Assembly (NCBI RefSeq): GCF_028548395.1
Contig: NZ_JAQQLA010000004.1
Span: 124,001-188,000 of the forward strand
Direction: 5' to 3'
From: Vogesella indigofera
GTDB lineage: Bacteria > Pseudomonadota > Gammaproteobacteria > Burkholderiales > Chromobacteriaceae
Length of the DNA stretch: 64,000 bases
Shown here: piece by piece, positions 26,890-39,003 of the stretch
How the letters are laid out: each line of letters starts with the position of its first letter
Numbering within the stretch: position 1 is the stretch's first letter
Program-made: the position numbers and the translations under genes
Notes under the pieces: model-generated
Seen by the model: only the letters and a program-made list of their open reading frames with translations
Databases searched by the model: none
Told to the model about the DNA's origin: nothing

Positions 26890-27423
26890 ATGACCCACAC
26901 CCATTTCCGCTATGCCGACGAATGGCTGGCGGTAGACGGCCATTTCCCGCAGGCGGGCGAGATCCTGCCCAGCTTCATGCTGGTCGACGAACAGCTGCGC
27001 GATGTGTCGCTGGAGCGTTTTCTCGGTCACGACAAGCTGGTGGTGACCCTGCTGTCGCTGGACGCACCCAAGGCCGGACTGGCACTGCTGCAGGAATTGC
27101 GCCGCCAGCTGGAGCCGTGGCCGCAGCTGCAGCTGATCGTGATCACCGTGGATTCGCCGTTCAGCCTCGCCCGCGCGCGCCAGGCGCACGGCCTGCCCTA
27201 TGCGGTGCTGCTTTCCACCCTGCGCGGACGCGATTTCCACAAGCACTTCGGCGTGCTGATCCAGGATGTGCCGCTGGCCGGCATGACCTGCCCGGCACTG
27301 TGGCTGGTGGATGGCGACGACCGCATCGACTACGCGCAGCGGCTGCGCCACGAAGACGACGACTTCGACTTCGCCGAGCTGCGCCAGAAGCTGGTGGAAC
27401 GCTTCTCCACCCTGCCACGCTAG
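26890..27423 (+). CDS. thiol-peroxidase (Tpx)-like protein lacking both catalytic cysteines
   Basis: 177 residues. The overall pattern follows Tpx (peroxiredoxin fold): HFPQAGEILPSFMLVD, DVSLERF, VTVDSPFSLARARQAHGL, VLLSTLRGRDFHKHFGV. Yet the peroxidatic site SxDTxxC of Tpx is here SLDAPKAG (residues 56-63), with alanine 62 where the cysteine should be, and the resolving-cysteine position near 97 is also lost. Its only cysteine is C134 (GMTCPAL). It therefore cannot work as a classical peroxidase. It may be a chaperone, sensor or binding protein. ATG follows AGGAGCAGACC. Confidence 0.72.
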   Translation: MTHTHFRYADEWLAVDGHFPQAGEILPSFMLVDEQLRDVSLERFLGHDKLVVTLLSLDAPKAGLALLQELRRQLEPWPQLQLIVITVDSPFSLARARQAHGLPYAVLLSTLRGRDFHKHFGVLIQDVPLAGMTCPALWLVDGDDRIDYAQRLRHEDDDFDFAELRQKLVERFSTLPR

Positions 27424-27441
27424 GGCAAGCCAGACGTGAAA

Positions 27442-27464
27442 ACCGGCAGCGCCAGGCTGCCGGT
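27442..27464 (-). terminator. intrinsic terminator of gpsA
   Basis: Stem ACCGGCAGC / GCTGCCGGT, loop GCCAG, with TTTTCACG following on the minus strand. It lies between two convergent genes and may serve both. Confidence 0.65.
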
Positions 27465-27495
27465 GAGGATGCTGCGGTTGCTATGTGGCAACGCT

Positions 27496-28497
27496 TTAGG
27501 CGCCGGGGGCGTGGAACTCCGGCTTGGGCGAGCGTCCGAGCAGGCGCTCCACCACGTGCTGCGGCGTGGCCTGGTGATACAGCAGCTCGCACACCGCGGC
27601 GGTGATCGGCATGTCCACCTGCAACCGCTCCGCCATCTTCAGCACCTCGCGCGCGGTCGGCACCCCTTCGGCAACGTGGCCCAGCTCGGCGAGAATGGTG
27701 TCCAGCGACTTGCCCTCCGCCAGCTTGAGACCGACCTGGCGGTTGCGCGACAGCGCACCGGTGCAGGTCAGCAGCAGATCACCGACGCCGGACAGGCCCA
27801 TCATGCTCTGCTGGCTGCCGCCAAGCGCAACCGCAAGACGGGTGATTTCGGCGAGGCCGCGGGTGATCAGCGCCGCGCGCGCATTCATGCCGAAGCCGAG
27901 ACCGTCGGCGACGCCGGTGGCGATCGCCATCACGTTTTTCACCGCCCCGCCGACTTCCACCCCCACCAGATCATCATTGGCGTAGATGCGCAGCAACGGG
28001 CTGTGCAGCTCGCGCGCGTAGTCGCGGGCAAACGCGTAGTTTTCCGATGCCAGCGTCACCGCCGCCGGCAGCCCCTGCGCCACTTCGCGGGCAAAGCTGG
28101 GGCCGGACAGCACGCCGACGCTCTTGAGATGGGGGAACTCCTCGGCCACCACCTGGTGCGGCAACAGGCTGGAACCGGCTTCGAAGCCCTTGCACGCCCA
28201 CAGCAGCGGCGCATCCACCTTCAGCCGTGCCAGCTCGCGCAAGGTTGGCCGCAGGCCGGCGATCGGCGTCACCACCAGCACCAGATCAACACCGACCACC
28301 GCCTCGGACAGGTCGGCCGACAGGTGCAGATCGGCCGGGAACGGGCACTCCGGCAGGTAGCGCCGGTTCAGGCGTGTGGCCTGCATGTCGATCATCTGCT
28401 CGGCGTTGCGGCCCCACAGCGTGACATGATGCTGCCGGCAAAACGCGAAGGCCAGCGCCGTGCCCCAGGCACCGGCACCAAGTACGGCTATTTTCAT
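27496..28497 (-). CDS. gpsA: NAD(P)-dependent glycerol-3-phosphate dehydrogenase
   Basis: 333 residues from ATG at 28497. Makes sn-glycerol 3-phosphate for phospholipids. [10 protein letters not shown] dinucleotide-binding loop at residues 7-16, [34 protein letters not shown], catalytic lysine region [19 protein letters not shown]. Part of grxC-secB-SH3 protein-gpsA. The 13-bp repeat at 28241-28253 encodes LRPTLR. Confidence 0.96.
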   Translation of the reverse strand: MKIAVLGAGAWGTALAFAFCRQHHVTLWGRNAEQMIDMQATRLNRRYLPECPFPADLHLSADLSEAVVGVDLVLVVTPIAGLRPTLRELARLKVDAPLLWACKGFEAGSSLLPHQVVAEEFPHLKSVGVLSGPSFAREVAQGLPAAVTLASENYAFARDYARELHSPLLRIYANDDLVGVEVGGAVKNVMAIATGVADGLGFGMNARAALITRGLAEITRLAVALGGSQQSMMGLSGVGDLLLTCTGALSRNRQVGLKLAEGKSLDTILAELGHVAEGVPTAREVLKMAERLQVDMPITAAVCELLYHQATPQHVVERLLGRSPKPEFHAPGA

Positions 28498-28505
28498 CGT
28501 GTTCC

Positions 28506-28949
28506 TTACAGCCCCCACAGGCCGGCGATGCGGGCATAGCCCACGGTATTGTCGCGATGACGTACCTTGACCCAGCCGCTTTGCGGCGGCTCCAGCAGTT
28601 CCAGCGCCAGATCCTTGTCGGCCTGGTACAGCACGGCCGCGCTTTCCGACGGCGCGGCACGCACCGGCAGCTGCTCGGCGGTGACCAGCAGCATCTGCCG
28701 CGTCGACAGCGCCGCCGCCGGGATCCAGGCGATGCCGCCGGTGGCGTCACGCACCCGCGCCCAGTCCTTCTGCGTCACCAGCACTTCCACCGGGTAGTAG
28801 CGGCTGACCACGAACAGTTTCTTGGCGGCAAGGTTGGGCGCCTCGTACAGCGCGACGCCGGTTTCCTTGACCGAACGGAATTCCAATGCAAAAACCGTAC
28901 TGGCCAGCAGGGCCAGTACGGCTGCAAACACAATGCGAGTCGGTTTCAT
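28506..28949 (-). CDS. exported SH3-domain protein of unknown function
   Basis: 147 residues. Signal peptide ([16 protein letters not shown]), then two bacterial SH3-like repeats (about 25-85: [25 protein letters not shown]; about 90-145: [15 protein letters not shown]...GWVKVRHRD). Such domains bind cell wall or proteins in the periplasm. Located between secB and gpsA with gaps of 5 and 8 bases, so cotranscribed. Confidence 0.82.
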   Translation of the reverse strand: MKPTRIVFAAVLALLASTVFALEFRSVKETGVALYEAPNLAAKKLFVVSRYYPVEVLVTQKDWARVRDATGGIAWIPAAALSTRQMLLVTAEQLPVRAAPSESAAVLYQADKDLALELLEPPQSGWVKVRHRDNTVGYARIAGLWGL

Positions 28950-28954
28950 CGCGA

Positions 28955-29407
28955 TCAGGCTGTACCGGCTTCGGCCTGGGCGGCGCGTTGCTGCATGTAC
29001 AGGGCTTCGAAGTTGATCGGTGCCAGCAGTACCGGCGGGAAACCGGCGCGGCCAACCAGGCTGGACACGGTTTCGCGGGCATACGGGAACAGGATGTTCG
29101 GGCAGGCCACGCCGAGGATCGGGTCGATGTCTTCTGCCGGGATGTGCTGGATCTGGAAGATGCCGGCCTGGGCCACTTCACACAGGAACATGGTTTTTTC
29201 CGGCAGCTTGGCGGTCACGGTCACGGTCAGCGACACTTCGAAGAAGCCGTCTTCCAGCTGGCGGCCTTCGGAGGCCAGCTGCATGTCGATTTCCGGCTGT
29301 TCCTGCTCCAGGAAGATGGCGGGTGCGTTCGGGATTTCCAGCGACAGGTCTTTGACGTAGATTTTTTCGATGGAGAATACCGGTTGCAGCTCTTGTTGTT
29401 CGCTCAT
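28955..29407 (-). CDS. secB: protein-export chaperone SecB
   Basis: 150 residues from ATG at 29407 ([20 protein letters not shown]). Homotetrameric cytosolic chaperone delivering preproteins to SecA. Family stretches [56 protein letters not shown] are all present in part. Follows grxC by 84 bases. Confidence 0.96.
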   Translation of the reverse strand: MSEQQELQPVFSIEKIYVKDLSLEIPNAPAIFLEQEQPEIDMQLASEGRQLEDGFFEVSLTVTVTAKLPEKTMFLCEVAQAGIFQIQHIPAEDIDPILGVACPNILFPYARETVSSLVGRAGFPPVLLAPINFEALYMQQRAAQAEAGTA

Positions 29408-29491
29408 GGTGTTGGATCTCGGTAGCGCCGTCAGGCGCGGGGTTGGAATCAAGTGCGGATCATCGCACGAAAATGATGACAGCTGCGCGCG

Positions 29492-29749
29492 TCAACCAGC
29501 CAGCAGCACATCCAGCTTGCCGGCCGAATGCAGCGCCACCAGGTCGTCACAGCCGCCGACGTGCACGTCGCCGATGAAGATCTGCGGCACGGTGCGACGC
29601 CCGGTCAGCGACATCATGGTGTCGCGCGCCTGCGGGTCAAGGTCGATGCGGACTTCTTCAATGTCGGCCACGCCATTCTGGGCCAGCACCTGCTTGGCAC
29701 GAATGCAGTACGGGCAATAGGCCGAGGTGTACATGGTAACGGGTTTCAT
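29492..29749 (-). CDS. grxC: glutaredoxin 3
   Basis: 85 residues. Thioredoxin-fold oxidoreductase with active site CPYC (residues 11-14), cis-proline TVPQIFIGD and GGCDDLVALHSAGKLD binding glutathione. Usual neighbour of secB in gamma- and betaproteobacteria. Confidence 0.95.
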   Translation of the reverse strand: MKPVTMYTSAYCPYCIRAKQVLAQNGVADIEEVRIDLDPQARDTMMSLTGRRTVPQIFIGDVHVGGCDDLVALHSAGKLDVLLAG

Positions 29750-29779
29750 GGTGACGGCCTTAAGCTAAAACAAACAGTG

Positions 29780-29785
29780 ATTATA
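29780..29785 (-). promoter_or_regulatory. -10 element upstream of grxC-secB
   Basis: TATAAT on the minus strand 31 bases before the grxC start, with TTGCCT 19 bases upstream as the only -35-like hexamer. Candidate promoter of grxC-secB-SH3-gpsA. Confidence 0.4.
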
Positions 29786-29813
29786 AGGCCAGTTACCGCG
29801 CCCAAGGCAAGGC

Positions 29814-31193
29814 TCAGGGCTGCCCTTGCAGCTGTGCCGCGTAACGCTCGACCACCTCGCCGACCAGCGCGTCCAGCGCGCCCTGCAACTGTGCCGCGCG
29901 CGCGGAATTGAGCAGCGCCACGATCGCCAGCCGCTGCCCGGACGGCGCCTGCCAGTAGCCGGCCAGCGCGCGGGTGTCGCCGAGGGTGCCGGTCTTCAGC
30001 CGCAGCCGCGGCCCCAGCTCGGCGAAGCGGCGGCGCAGGGTGCCATCCTCGCTGGCCAGCGGCAGGCTGGCGATGAATTCCGCCGCGTACGGCCCGCGTG
30101 CGGCATCGAGCAGGATCGCGCCCAGCTGGCGCGCACTGATGCGCTCGCGCCGCGACAGGCCGGCGCCGTTTTCCAGCTGCAGCGGCTCGGCGGCAATGCC
30201 GCGCTCCAGCAGCAGCGAGCGCACCGCCAGCTGCGCATCGGCCACGGTATCGCCGCTGTGCGGGTTTTCCGCGCCCAGCGTCAGCCACACGCTGCGCGCC
30301 ATGGTGTTGTTGCTGTACTTGTTGATGTCGCTCAGCGCCTGCGGCAGCGGCTCGGAATCCAGGCGCACCAGCTGGCGCGCGTCGGGCGGGGTACTGCCGT
30401 GCGCGATGCCACGCGGCCCCTCGCCGCCCAGCATCTGCCAGATGGCGGCAAAGCTCTGCCCGGCGTAGCCGTCGTTATCCAGCACGTTGACGTAGCTGGC
30501 CGCACCGTCGCAGGCCGGCGGCAGCTTGCCGCTGATGCGGATGCTGTTGCCGCTGAGGCTGACCGTGGCGTGCTCGCGCACGTCGCCGCAGCTGGCGGCG
30601 GCGCCGGGCTGCAGCCGATTGTCGAGGCGGAAGCCCGGCAGCGGCGGGTCCAGCACCACCTGCGGTCGGCCCTGCTCGTAGAAATAGCGCAGCCACGCCA
30701 CCTTCAGGTTCGACAGATGGGTATCCGGCGGCACCGAGAACACGCGCTCGGCGTCACCGTCGAAGCCGTCGGCGCTGCTGATGCGGCTGAAGGCGCGCTT
30801 GTCCAGCAGCAACTGGCCGTCGATGCGTTGCACGCCGCGCAGGCGCAGCTGGCGCAGCAGCTCGGTCAGGCGCGCGGAATCGAAACGCGGATCGCCGCGG
30901 CCTATCCAGTACAGGTCGCCGCGCAGCACGCCGTTTTCCAGCACGGCATTGCTTTTCAGCTCGCTGCGCCAGCGGTAGCCCGGCCCCAGCCGGTTCAGCG
31001 CCGCCCAGGCGGTGACCAGCTTCATGGTCGAGGCCGGGTTCATCGCGGCATCGGCGCGGTGCTCGTCGAACACTGTGCGCCCTTCCACCGGCGCCGCCCA
31101 CAACGCCACCTCGTCGGCACGCAGGGCGCCAAGGTTGGCCGCAAGCGCCAGCGGTGCGACGGCCAGCATGGCCACCATCAAACGTAAGCTCAC
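29814..31193 (-). CDS. dacB: D-alanyl-D-alanine carboxypeptidase/endopeptidase, PBP4 (S13) family
   Basis: 459 residues. Signal peptide (RLMVAMLAVAPLALA), then the penicilloyl-serine motifs of S13: SxxK in NPASTMKLVT, SxN in YSNNT, KTG in RLKTGTLGDT, with the large insert domain between the first two. Periplasmic DD-peptidase. It starts one base after the priA stop, so the two are cotranscribed. The 13-bp repeat at 31131-31143 falls at the signal-peptide junction (LAANLG). Confidence 0.94.
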   Translation of the reverse strand: MSLRLMVAMLAVAPLALAANLGALRADEVALWAAPVEGRTVFDEHRADAAMNPASTMKLVTAWAALNRLGPGYRWRSELKSNAVLENGVLRGDLYWIGRGDPRFDSARLTELLRQLRLRGVQRIDGQLLLDKRAFSRISSADGFDGDAERVFSVPPDTHLSNLKVAWLRYFYEQGRPQVVLDPPLPGFRLDNRLQPGAAASCGDVREHATVSLSGNSIRISGKLPPACDGAASYVNVLDNDGYAGQSFAAIWQMLGGEGPRGIAHGSTPPDARQLVRLDSEPLPQALSDINKYSNNTMARSVWLTLGAENPHSGDTVADAQLAVRSLLLERGIAAEPLQLENGAGLSRRERISARQLGAILLDAARGPYAAEFIASLPLASEDGTLRRRFAELGPRLRLKTGTLGDTRALAGYWQAPSGQRLAIVALLNSARAAQLQGALDALVGEVVERYAAQLQGQP

Positions 31194-33359
<2,166 letters not shown>

Positions 33360-33368
33360 TGCAGTCAT

Positions 33369-33680
33369 GATGGGACGGACTCCCCGCTAATCCAGCACTG
33401 GCGCGGCTTGGCGCCAGCTGTGCACAGATACTGTGGATAACTTTGTGAACAACTGACGAGCCGGCTGGCAAAAAGCACGTCAATCGGGCATTCCATTAGA
33501 TTGCACAAATTTTAATCTGAAATATTAAATTCAATAAAATCAGATGCTTATATAAATTTCGTATTTCTTTGGCAACAAGCCTTGACAGGCCGGAAAAATG
33601 CCCCGTTTTGGTGTGCATAAGTCGTGGAACAACTGCGGCGACAACTGTCAAGCCTTGCCGGCAAGCTTTGTTTATGCATC
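33369..33680. other. AT-rich intergenic region with DnaA-box-like sites between priA and hemE
   Basis: Non-coding. A perfect DnaA box (TGTGGATAA, 33432-33440) is followed twelve bases on by TGTGAACAA, and a similar phrase recurs 180 bases later (TGTGCATAAG, then GTGGAACAACTG, 33612-33634). Between them, 33490-33575 is strikingly AT-rich against the 65% GC surroundings. On the minus strand TTATTG, 17 bases, TAAAAT in this AT-rich part could be the priA promoter. This arrangement resembles a small origin or a DnaA-controlled promoter. Confidence 0.5.
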
Positions 33681-33686
33681 AAAAAA

Positions 33687-33710
33687 AGCCACCGCCGGCA
33701 GGCGGTGGCT
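33687..33710 (-). terminator. intrinsic terminator of hemE
   Basis: Perfect ten-base stem AGCCACCGCC / GGCGGTGGCT with loop GGCA, followed on the minus strand by a run of seven T. Confidence 0.92.
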
Positions 33711-33727
33711 GTGACCGGTTCGACGCG

Positions 33728-34792
33728 TCAGACGGCGTGGTACGGGCGCGACAGGCGGTGCACGGCGGCGACCAGGGCCTTGGCGTGTTCCGGGTCGGCA
33801 AACTGCGAAATGCCGTGACCGAGATTGAACACATGGCCGGAGCCGTGACCGTACGCCGCCAGGATGCGGCCGGCTTCCTGCTCGATCGCCGCCGGGCTGC
33901 CGAACAGTGCGTTGGGGTCGAAGTTGCCCTGCAGTGCCACCTTGTCGCCGACGCGGGCGCGTGCCTGGCCGATGTCGGTGGTCCAGTCCAGGCCGACACA
34001 GTCGGCGCCGATGGCGGCGATCTGCTCCAACCACTGGCCACCGCCCTTGGTAAACACGATCACCGGCACGCGGCGGCCATCAGCCTCGCGCTTGAGGCCG
34101 GCGATGATCTGCTGCATATAGGCCAGCGAGAATTCCTGGTACGCGGCGTGGCTTAGCGCACCACCCCAGGTATCGAAGATCTGCACCGCCTGGGCGCCGG
34201 CATCGATCTGCGCGTTGAGGTAGGCGGTCACCGAGTCGGCGGTGATGCGCAGGATGTGGTGCAGCAGTTCCGGACGGCCGTACAGCATCGCCTTGACGTG
34301 GCGGAAGTCGGCGGAGCCGGCCCCCTCGATCATGTAGCAGGCCAGCGTGAACGGGCTGCCGGAGAAGCCGATCAGCGGCACGCGACCGTCGAGCGCCTTG
34401 CGGATGCTGGATACCGCGTCGAACACGTACTGCAGCTTGTCCAGTGGCGCCACCTGCAGCGCCTTGATCGCCGCCTCGTCGCGCAGCGGACGGGCAAAGC
34501 GCGGGCCCTCGCCCTCGGCAAAGGACAGCCCCAGCCCCATCGCGTCCGGCACCGTCAGGATGTCGGAGAACAGGATCGCCGCGTCCAGCGGGAAGCGCTC
34601 CAGCGGCTGCAGCGTGACCTCGGTGGCGTAGTCCGGGCTGGTGCACAGCCCCATAAAGCTGCCGGCGCGGGCGCGGGTGGCGCGGTATTCCGGCAGGTAG
34701 CGGCCGGCCTGGCGCATCATCCAGATCGGGGTGTATTCAACCGGCTGCTTCAGCAGCGCGCGCAGGAAGGTATCGTTCTTGAGCTGGGTCAT
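33728..34792 (-). CDS. hemE: uroporphyrinogen decarboxylase
   Basis: 354 residues. Decarboxylates uroporphyrinogen III to coproporphyrinogen III in haem synthesis. Signature [16 protein letters not shown] near the N-terminus with the substrate-binding arginines, [31 protein letters not shown] and [10 protein letters not shown]. Monocistronic by its own terminator and the -10 element at 34825. Confidence 0.97.
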   Translation of the reverse strand: MTQLKNDTFLRALLKQPVEYTPIWMMRQAGRYLPEYRATRARAGSFMGLCTSPDYATEVTLQPLERFPLDAAILFSDILTVPDAMGLGLSFAEGEGPRFARPLRDEAAIKALQVAPLDKLQYVFDAVSSIRKALDGRVPLIGFSGSPFTLACYMIEGAGSADFRHVKAMLYGRPELLHHILRITADSVTAYLNAQIDAGAQAVQIFDTWGGALSHAAYQEFSLAYMQQIIAGLKREADGRRVPVIVFTKGGGQWLEQIAAIGADCVGLDWTTDIGQARARVGDKVALQGNFDPNALFGSPAAIEQEAGRILAAYGHGSGHVFNLGHGISQFADPEHAKALVAAVHRLSRPYHAV

Positions 34793-34824
34793 GTTGGCTA
34801 TACGGGCAGAAAAAGGTTGGCCGC

Positions 34825-34830
34825 ATTATA
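34825..34830 (-). promoter_or_regulatory. -10 element of hemE
   Basis: TATAAT on the minus strand, 33 bases before the hemE start; the 13-bp genome repeat (34813-34825) begins at its last base and thus lies in the initially transcribed region. The -35 is not clear. Confidence 0.5.
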
Positions 34831-34892
34831 CCCTGCGCCGGCGACGCTGCCTTGACCTGACTGCGGCATCGGCCGATGTTTTTGCCCGCCAG

Positions 34893-34925
34893 CGGCAACA
34901 ATTCATGCAAATGAACTTGTTGCCG
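34893..34925. repeat. near-perfect inverted repeat upstream of mscS
   Basis: Arms CGGCAACAATTCAT and ATGAACTTGTTGCCG pair over 14 positions with one bulged base and loop GCAA; the centre TTCATGCAAATGAA is itself nearly palindromic. It lies 55 bases before the mscS start. It is either an operator for a dimeric regulator or a 5'-leader hairpin. Confidence 0.7.
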
Positions 34926-34980
34926 GCGATGCCAGCTGCTTAACTGGATGGAGACCCCACCCGCCCGACAAGGAGTTGTC

Positions 34981-35799
34981 ATGAATCAGATCGACCTTTC
35001 CCACTGGCAGCAGGTCGCCACGGATTATGCGTTCAATATCGGTGGCATGTTGCTGGCGGCGCTGGCTTTCTGGATCGTCGGCCGCTGGCTGATCGGCCAG
35101 GTCGGCAGCCTGCTGCAGCGCACGCTGGAGCGGCAGCATGTCGACGCCACCATCATGCGTTACCTCGGCACCACCATCAATGTCACCCTCAACGTGATCC
35201 TGGTGGTCGGCATCCTCGGCTACTTCGGCATCCAGACCACCACCTTTGCCGCGCTGTTCGCCGCCGCCGGTGTGGCCATCGGCATGGCCTGGTCCGGGTT
35301 GCTGTCCAACTTTGCCGCCGGGGTGTTCCTGATCGTGCTGCGGCCGATGAAGGTCGGCGATTTCGTCACCGCCGGCGGCGTGACCGGCACGGTGAAGGAG
35401 ATCGGCCTGTTCACCACCGCCATCAACACCCCGGACAACGTGCTGACCATGGTCGGCAACGGCAAGATCATGGGCGACACGCTGCAGAACTTCAGCAGCA
35501 ACCCCTACCGCCGCGTGGAGCTGAAGGCGCAGCTGGCCGGCAGCGCCGACCCCGCCGCCGCAATGGCGCTGCTCCGGCAGCGGCTGGCGACGATTCCCAA
35601 CGTGCTGGCCGAACCGGCGGTAGAGGTGGCGATCCTGGAGTTCAACCTGGTGGGGCCGGTGCTGGCGGTACGCCCGTTCTGCCATAACGACCACTACTGG
35701 CAGGTGTATTTCGACAGCAACCAGCTGATCCGCGATGCGCTGGGCGGCGAGGCGTTCCCGCCGCCGATGCCGGCGCAGGTGGTGTACGTGAAGCAGTAA
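34981..35799 (+). CDS. mscS: small-conductance mechanosensitive channel (MscS family)
   Basis: 272 residues after a strong AAGGAGTTGTC site. Three membrane segments (about 15-35, 58-80, 84-110); the pore helix has the Gly/Ala ridge AALFAAAGVAIGMAWSG, followed by the beta-domain stretch KVGDFVTAGGVTGTVKEIGLFTT and the C-terminal cytoplasmic domain. Releases solutes on hypo-osmotic shock. Length is close to E. coli MscS (286). The stop codon overlaps a copy of the 13-bp repeat (35798-35810). Confidence 0.93.
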   Translation: MNQIDLSHWQQVATDYAFNIGGMLLAALAFWIVGRWLIGQVGSLLQRTLERQHVDATIMRYLGTTINVTLNVILVVGILGYFGIQTTTFAALFAAAGVAIGMAWSGLLSNFAAGVFLIVLRPMKVGDFVTAGGVTGTVKEIGLFTTAINTPDNVLTMVGNGKIMGDTLQNFSSNPYRRVELKAQLAGSADPAAAMALLRQRLATIPNVLAEPAVEVAILEFNLVGPVLAVRPFCHNDHYWQVYFDSNQLIRDALGGEAFPPPMPAQVVYVKQ

Positions 35800-35816
35800 G
35801 GTTGGCCGCAACACGC

Positions 35817-35848
35817 GACACGGCCGCTGCCATGGCAGCGGCCGTGTC
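35817..35848. repeat. 32-bp perfect palindrome between convergent mscS and RND pump genes
   Basis: Sixteen-base arms (GACACGGCCGCTGCCA and its complement) with no spacer. It can serve as a strong hairpin ending transcription from both sides, although no T-run follows on either strand. Confidence 0.7.
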
Positions 35849-35868
35849 CTTGCCGGCAGCGCTCGCGC

Positions 35869-38800
35869 TCAGGGCGCCGGCGCAGCCGCTCCGCTCAGCC
35901 GCGCCAGTACGCCGCGGATGCGGCTGCGCAGGCTGTCGAGATAGGTGTACACCACCGGCAGCACGATCAGCGTCAGCAGCGTGGAGGTGATCAGGCCGCC
36001 GATGATGGCGTGCGCCATCGGCCGCTGCGTCTCCGAACCGGCGCCGCTGGCCAGCGCCAGCGGCAGCATGCCGAAGATCATCGCCAGGCTGGTCATCATG
36101 ATCGGGCGCAGCCGCACGCGGCCGGCCTCGACGATGGCATCCAGCCGCACCATGCCCTCCTTGCGGCTCTGGTTGATGAAGTCGACCAGCAGGATGCCGT
36201 TCTTCGCCGCCAGCCCCATCAGCATGATGATGCCGATCACCGAGAACATGTTGAGGGTGGAGCCGAACAGCCACAGCGCGGCGAATACGCCGACGAAGGC
36301 CAGCGGCAGCGCCATCATGATGGTCACCGGCAGCGTGAAGCTGCGGAACTGCGCGGCGAGAATGAGATAGATAAAGATCACCCCCATCGCCAGCGCCTGC
36401 ACCGCGTAGTCCAGCGATTCCTGCATGCTCTTGCGCTCACCCTCCTGCGACAGCATCACCCCGGCCGGCAGTCGCAGCTGCTTCAGCGCGGCATCGACGC
36501 CGGCAAACACCTCGCCGGCGCTGCGGCCGCTGATGTTGGCGGTGACGCTGATCTCGCGCATCAGGTCGGTGCGTTCGATCTGGCGCGGGCTGCTGCCCGG
36601 CTCGATGCGTGCCAGCTGCGCCAGCGGCACCATATTGGCCTCGCCGTTGTCGCGCCGCGCACCGGGCACCATCAGCACCTCCAGCAGCGCCGCCTCGCGC
36701 CCCTCGCGCGGCAACTGCAGGCGCACGTCGTAGTTTTCGCCGTCCGGCGCCTCCCACGTCGTCACCGTGCTGCCGGCCAGCAGCACCGACAGCGTATTGC
36801 CGACGCGACCCAGATCGACGCCCAGCGAGGCGGCGGCATCGCGGTCGAGGCGCACGTCCAGCGCCGGATCGGCGTCGGAAAAGCTGCTCTGCACGTCGCG
36901 TACGCCGTTGACGCGCGCAATCGCCGCCATCACCGCGTCGGTGGCCTGGCGCAGCGCTTGCAGGTCGCTGCCGCGGATGCCGATATTGACCGGTTTGCCG
37001 CCGGGGCCGTGCTGGCCCAGCTCCTGCACCGAATCCAGCTCGATGCCGGCCACCCGCTGCGCGCTGCTGCGCGCCGCCGCCATCAGCTGGAACAGGTCGC
37101 GCTCGCGCGTCTGCTTGTCGCCGACGTCGATGGTCAGCTGCGCCTCGTTGCGGCCGGCGCCGAAGCGGCCGCCACCGATCTTGCTGTCGACGGTGTTCAC
37201 CTCCGGAATACTGCGCAGCTGCGCCTCCACCTCGCGCGCTTTGGCGGCGGTGTATTCCAGCGTCGAGCCGGGTGCGGTCTTGAACGACAGGCGGAAATCG
37301 CCGTTGTCGGCACGCGGCAGGAATTCGCCGCCGATCACCGGCACCAGCATGAAGCTGCCGACGGTCAGCGCCAGCGCCGTGGCCAGCACCGTCTTGCGGT
37401 GCGCCAGCGCCCAGCGGATCACCCGCACGTAGCCGTCTGCGAGGCGATCGAGCGAGGCCTCGAACCAGTCCAGCGCGCGCCCAACCGGGCCCTTGTGGTG
37501 ATCGCCGTGGCGGTGCGGGTCGTGCCACACCGAGGACAGCATCGGGTCCAGCGTGAACGACACGAACATCGAGATCAGCACCGCCACCGTCACCGCGAGG
37601 CCGAACTGGTGGAAGAACTTGCCGATGATGCCGCCCATGAAGCCGACCGGCAGGAACACCGCGACGATGGTCAGCGTGGTGGCCAGTACCGCCAGCCCGA
37701 TCTCGTTGGTGCCATCCAGCGCCGCCTGGTAGTGGCCCTTGCCCAGCGTGGCGTGGCGCACGATGTTCTCGCGCACCACGATGGCGTCGTCGATCAACAG
37801 GCCGATCGACAGCGACAGCGCCATCAGCGTCATCACGTTGAGGGTGAAGCCCAGCGCCTGCACCGCGAACAGGGTGCCCAGCAGCGCGATCGGCAGCGTC
37901 AGGCCGGTAATCACCGTGCTGCGCCAGCTGCCAAGGAACAGGAACACGATCAGCACCGTCAGCCCGGCGCCCTCCAGCAGCGTCTGCTGCACCCCGCTCA
38001 GCGACTTGCGCACCTCGTCCGACTTGTCGTAGGTGAGCTTGACCTCGCTGCCGACCGGCATCAGCGGCCGCTGCTCGGCGATGATCGCCTTCACCGCGTC
38101 GGCCACCGCCACCACGTTGGCGCCGCGCGCGGCGCGCACATCCAGCCCCACCGCCGGCTTGCCGTCGATCAGGCTGATGCTGTTCTTTTCTTCCTCGCTG
38201 TCGCGCACCTCGGCCACGTCCGCCAAGCGGATGGTGGCACCCTGGCGCGTGGCGATGCCCAGCTCGCGGAAGTCGTCCACCGACACCAGCTTGCCGGCGA
38301 CGCGCACCGACAGCTCGTTGCGCTGACTGCTGACCTGGCCGGCCGGGAAATCACGGTTGGCCGCAGCGATGGCGTCGGCCACCTCGCTGACCGACAGCCC
38401 CAGCGCCTCCAGCCGGTACGGCTGCAGCTCGATGCGTATCTCGCGCTTGCTGGCACCGACCAGCTTCACCTCGCCGACACCGCTCACCGTCTGCAGCCGC
38501 TTCTTCAGCACATTGTCCAGCCAGTTGCTCAGCTCGCGTTGCGAGCCGTCCTGCTGGCTGAAGGTGTACGACATCAGCGGCTCGTCGTTGGGGTTCATCT
38601 GCGAGATGGTCGGCGTGCTCACCTCGCGCCGCAGCCGGCCCTGCGCGGCGCCAACCTTGTCGCGCACCTCCTGCAGGCCGATGGCCGGGTCGGTGGACAG
38701 CTCGAACTCCACCACCAGCGTGGCGACGCCCTCGGAGGAATAGGAACGGATGTGCTTGACGCCGTTGATGGTGTTGACCGCCTCTTCCAGCGGGCGGGTG

Positions 38801-38988
38801 ACCTCGCTCTCGATCACCTCCGGCGAGGCGCCGGGATAGGTCGCCGACACCACCGCCACAGGGAAGCGGATATCGGGAAACTCCTCCACCGGCAGCTGCT
38901 TCCAGGCAAACAGGCCCAGCACCGTCAACAGCAGCATCATCACGGCGGCAAGATAGGGGTTCTGCACGCTGACGCGGGTTAACCACAT
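35869..38988 (-). CDS. RND (HAE1/AcrB-like) multidrug efflux permease
   Basis: 1039 residues, full length for the family. N-terminal helix [21 protein letters not shown], then two repeats of periplasmic loop plus six helices. Proton-relay region [16 protein letters not shown] (the two adjacent aspartates), and [16 protein letters not shown] in the second half. Trimeric inner-membrane pump driven by protons. The adaptor gene lies 15 bases upstream; no outer-membrane channel gene follows, so a shared TolC-type protein is needed. Substrates unknown. Confidence 0.93.
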   Translation of the reverse strand: MWLTRVSVQNPYLAAVMMLLLTVLGLFAWKQLPVEEFPDIRFPVAVVSATYPGASPEVIESEVTRPLEEAVNTINGVKHIRSYSSEGVATLVVEFELSTDPAIGLQEVRDKVGAAQGRLRREVSTPTISQMNPNDEPLMSYTFSQQDGSQRELSNWLDNVLKKRLQTVSGVGEVKLVGASKREIRIELQPYRLEALGLSVSEVADAIAAANRDFPAGQVSSQRNELSVRVAGKLVSVDDFRELGIATRQGATIRLADVAEVRDSEEEKNSISLIDGKPAVGLDVRAARGANVVAVADAVKAIIAEQRPLMPVGSEVKLTYDKSDEVRKSLSGVQQTLLEGAGLTVLIVFLFLGSWRSTVITGLTLPIALLGTLFAVQALGFTLNVMTLMALSLSIGLLIDDAIVVRENIVRHATLGKGHYQAALDGTNEIGLAVLATTLTIVAVFLPVGFMGGIIGKFFHQFGLAVTVAVLISMFVSFTLDPMLSSVWHDPHRHGDHHKGPVGRALDWFEASLDRLADGYVRVIRWALAHRKTVLATALALTVGSFMLVPVIGGEFLPRADNGDFRLSFKTAPGSTLEYTAAKAREVEAQLRSIPEVNTVDSKIGGGRFGAGRNEAQLTIDVGDKQTRERDLFQLMAAARSSAQRVAGIELDSVQELGQHGPGGKPVNIGIRGSDLQALRQATDAVMAAIARVNGVRDVQSSFSDADPALDVRLDRDAAASLGVDLGRVGNTLSVLLAGSTVTTWEAPDGENYDVRLQLPREGREAALLEVLMVPGARRDNGEANMVPLAQLARIEPGSSPRQIERTDLMREISVTANISGRSAGEVFAGVDAALKQLRLPAGVMLSQEGERKSMQESLDYAVQALAMGVIFIYLILAAQFRSFTLPVTIMMALPLAFVGVFAALWLFGSTLNMFSVIGIIMLMGLAAKNGILLVDFINQSRKEGMVRLDAIVEAGRVRLRPIMMTSLAMIFGMLPLALASGAGSETQRPMAHAIIGGLITSTLLTLIVLPVVYTYLDSLRSRIRGVLARLSGAAAPAP

Positions 38989-39003
38989 AGTGTCACCTTC
39001 TCC

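Noticed and set aside
36010..38982. 990-codon open frame opposite the RND pump gene
   Set aside because: Antisense shadow caused by high GC at third positions; no family resemblance, rich in R/H/Q, no ribosome site. The pump gene on the other strand is certain.
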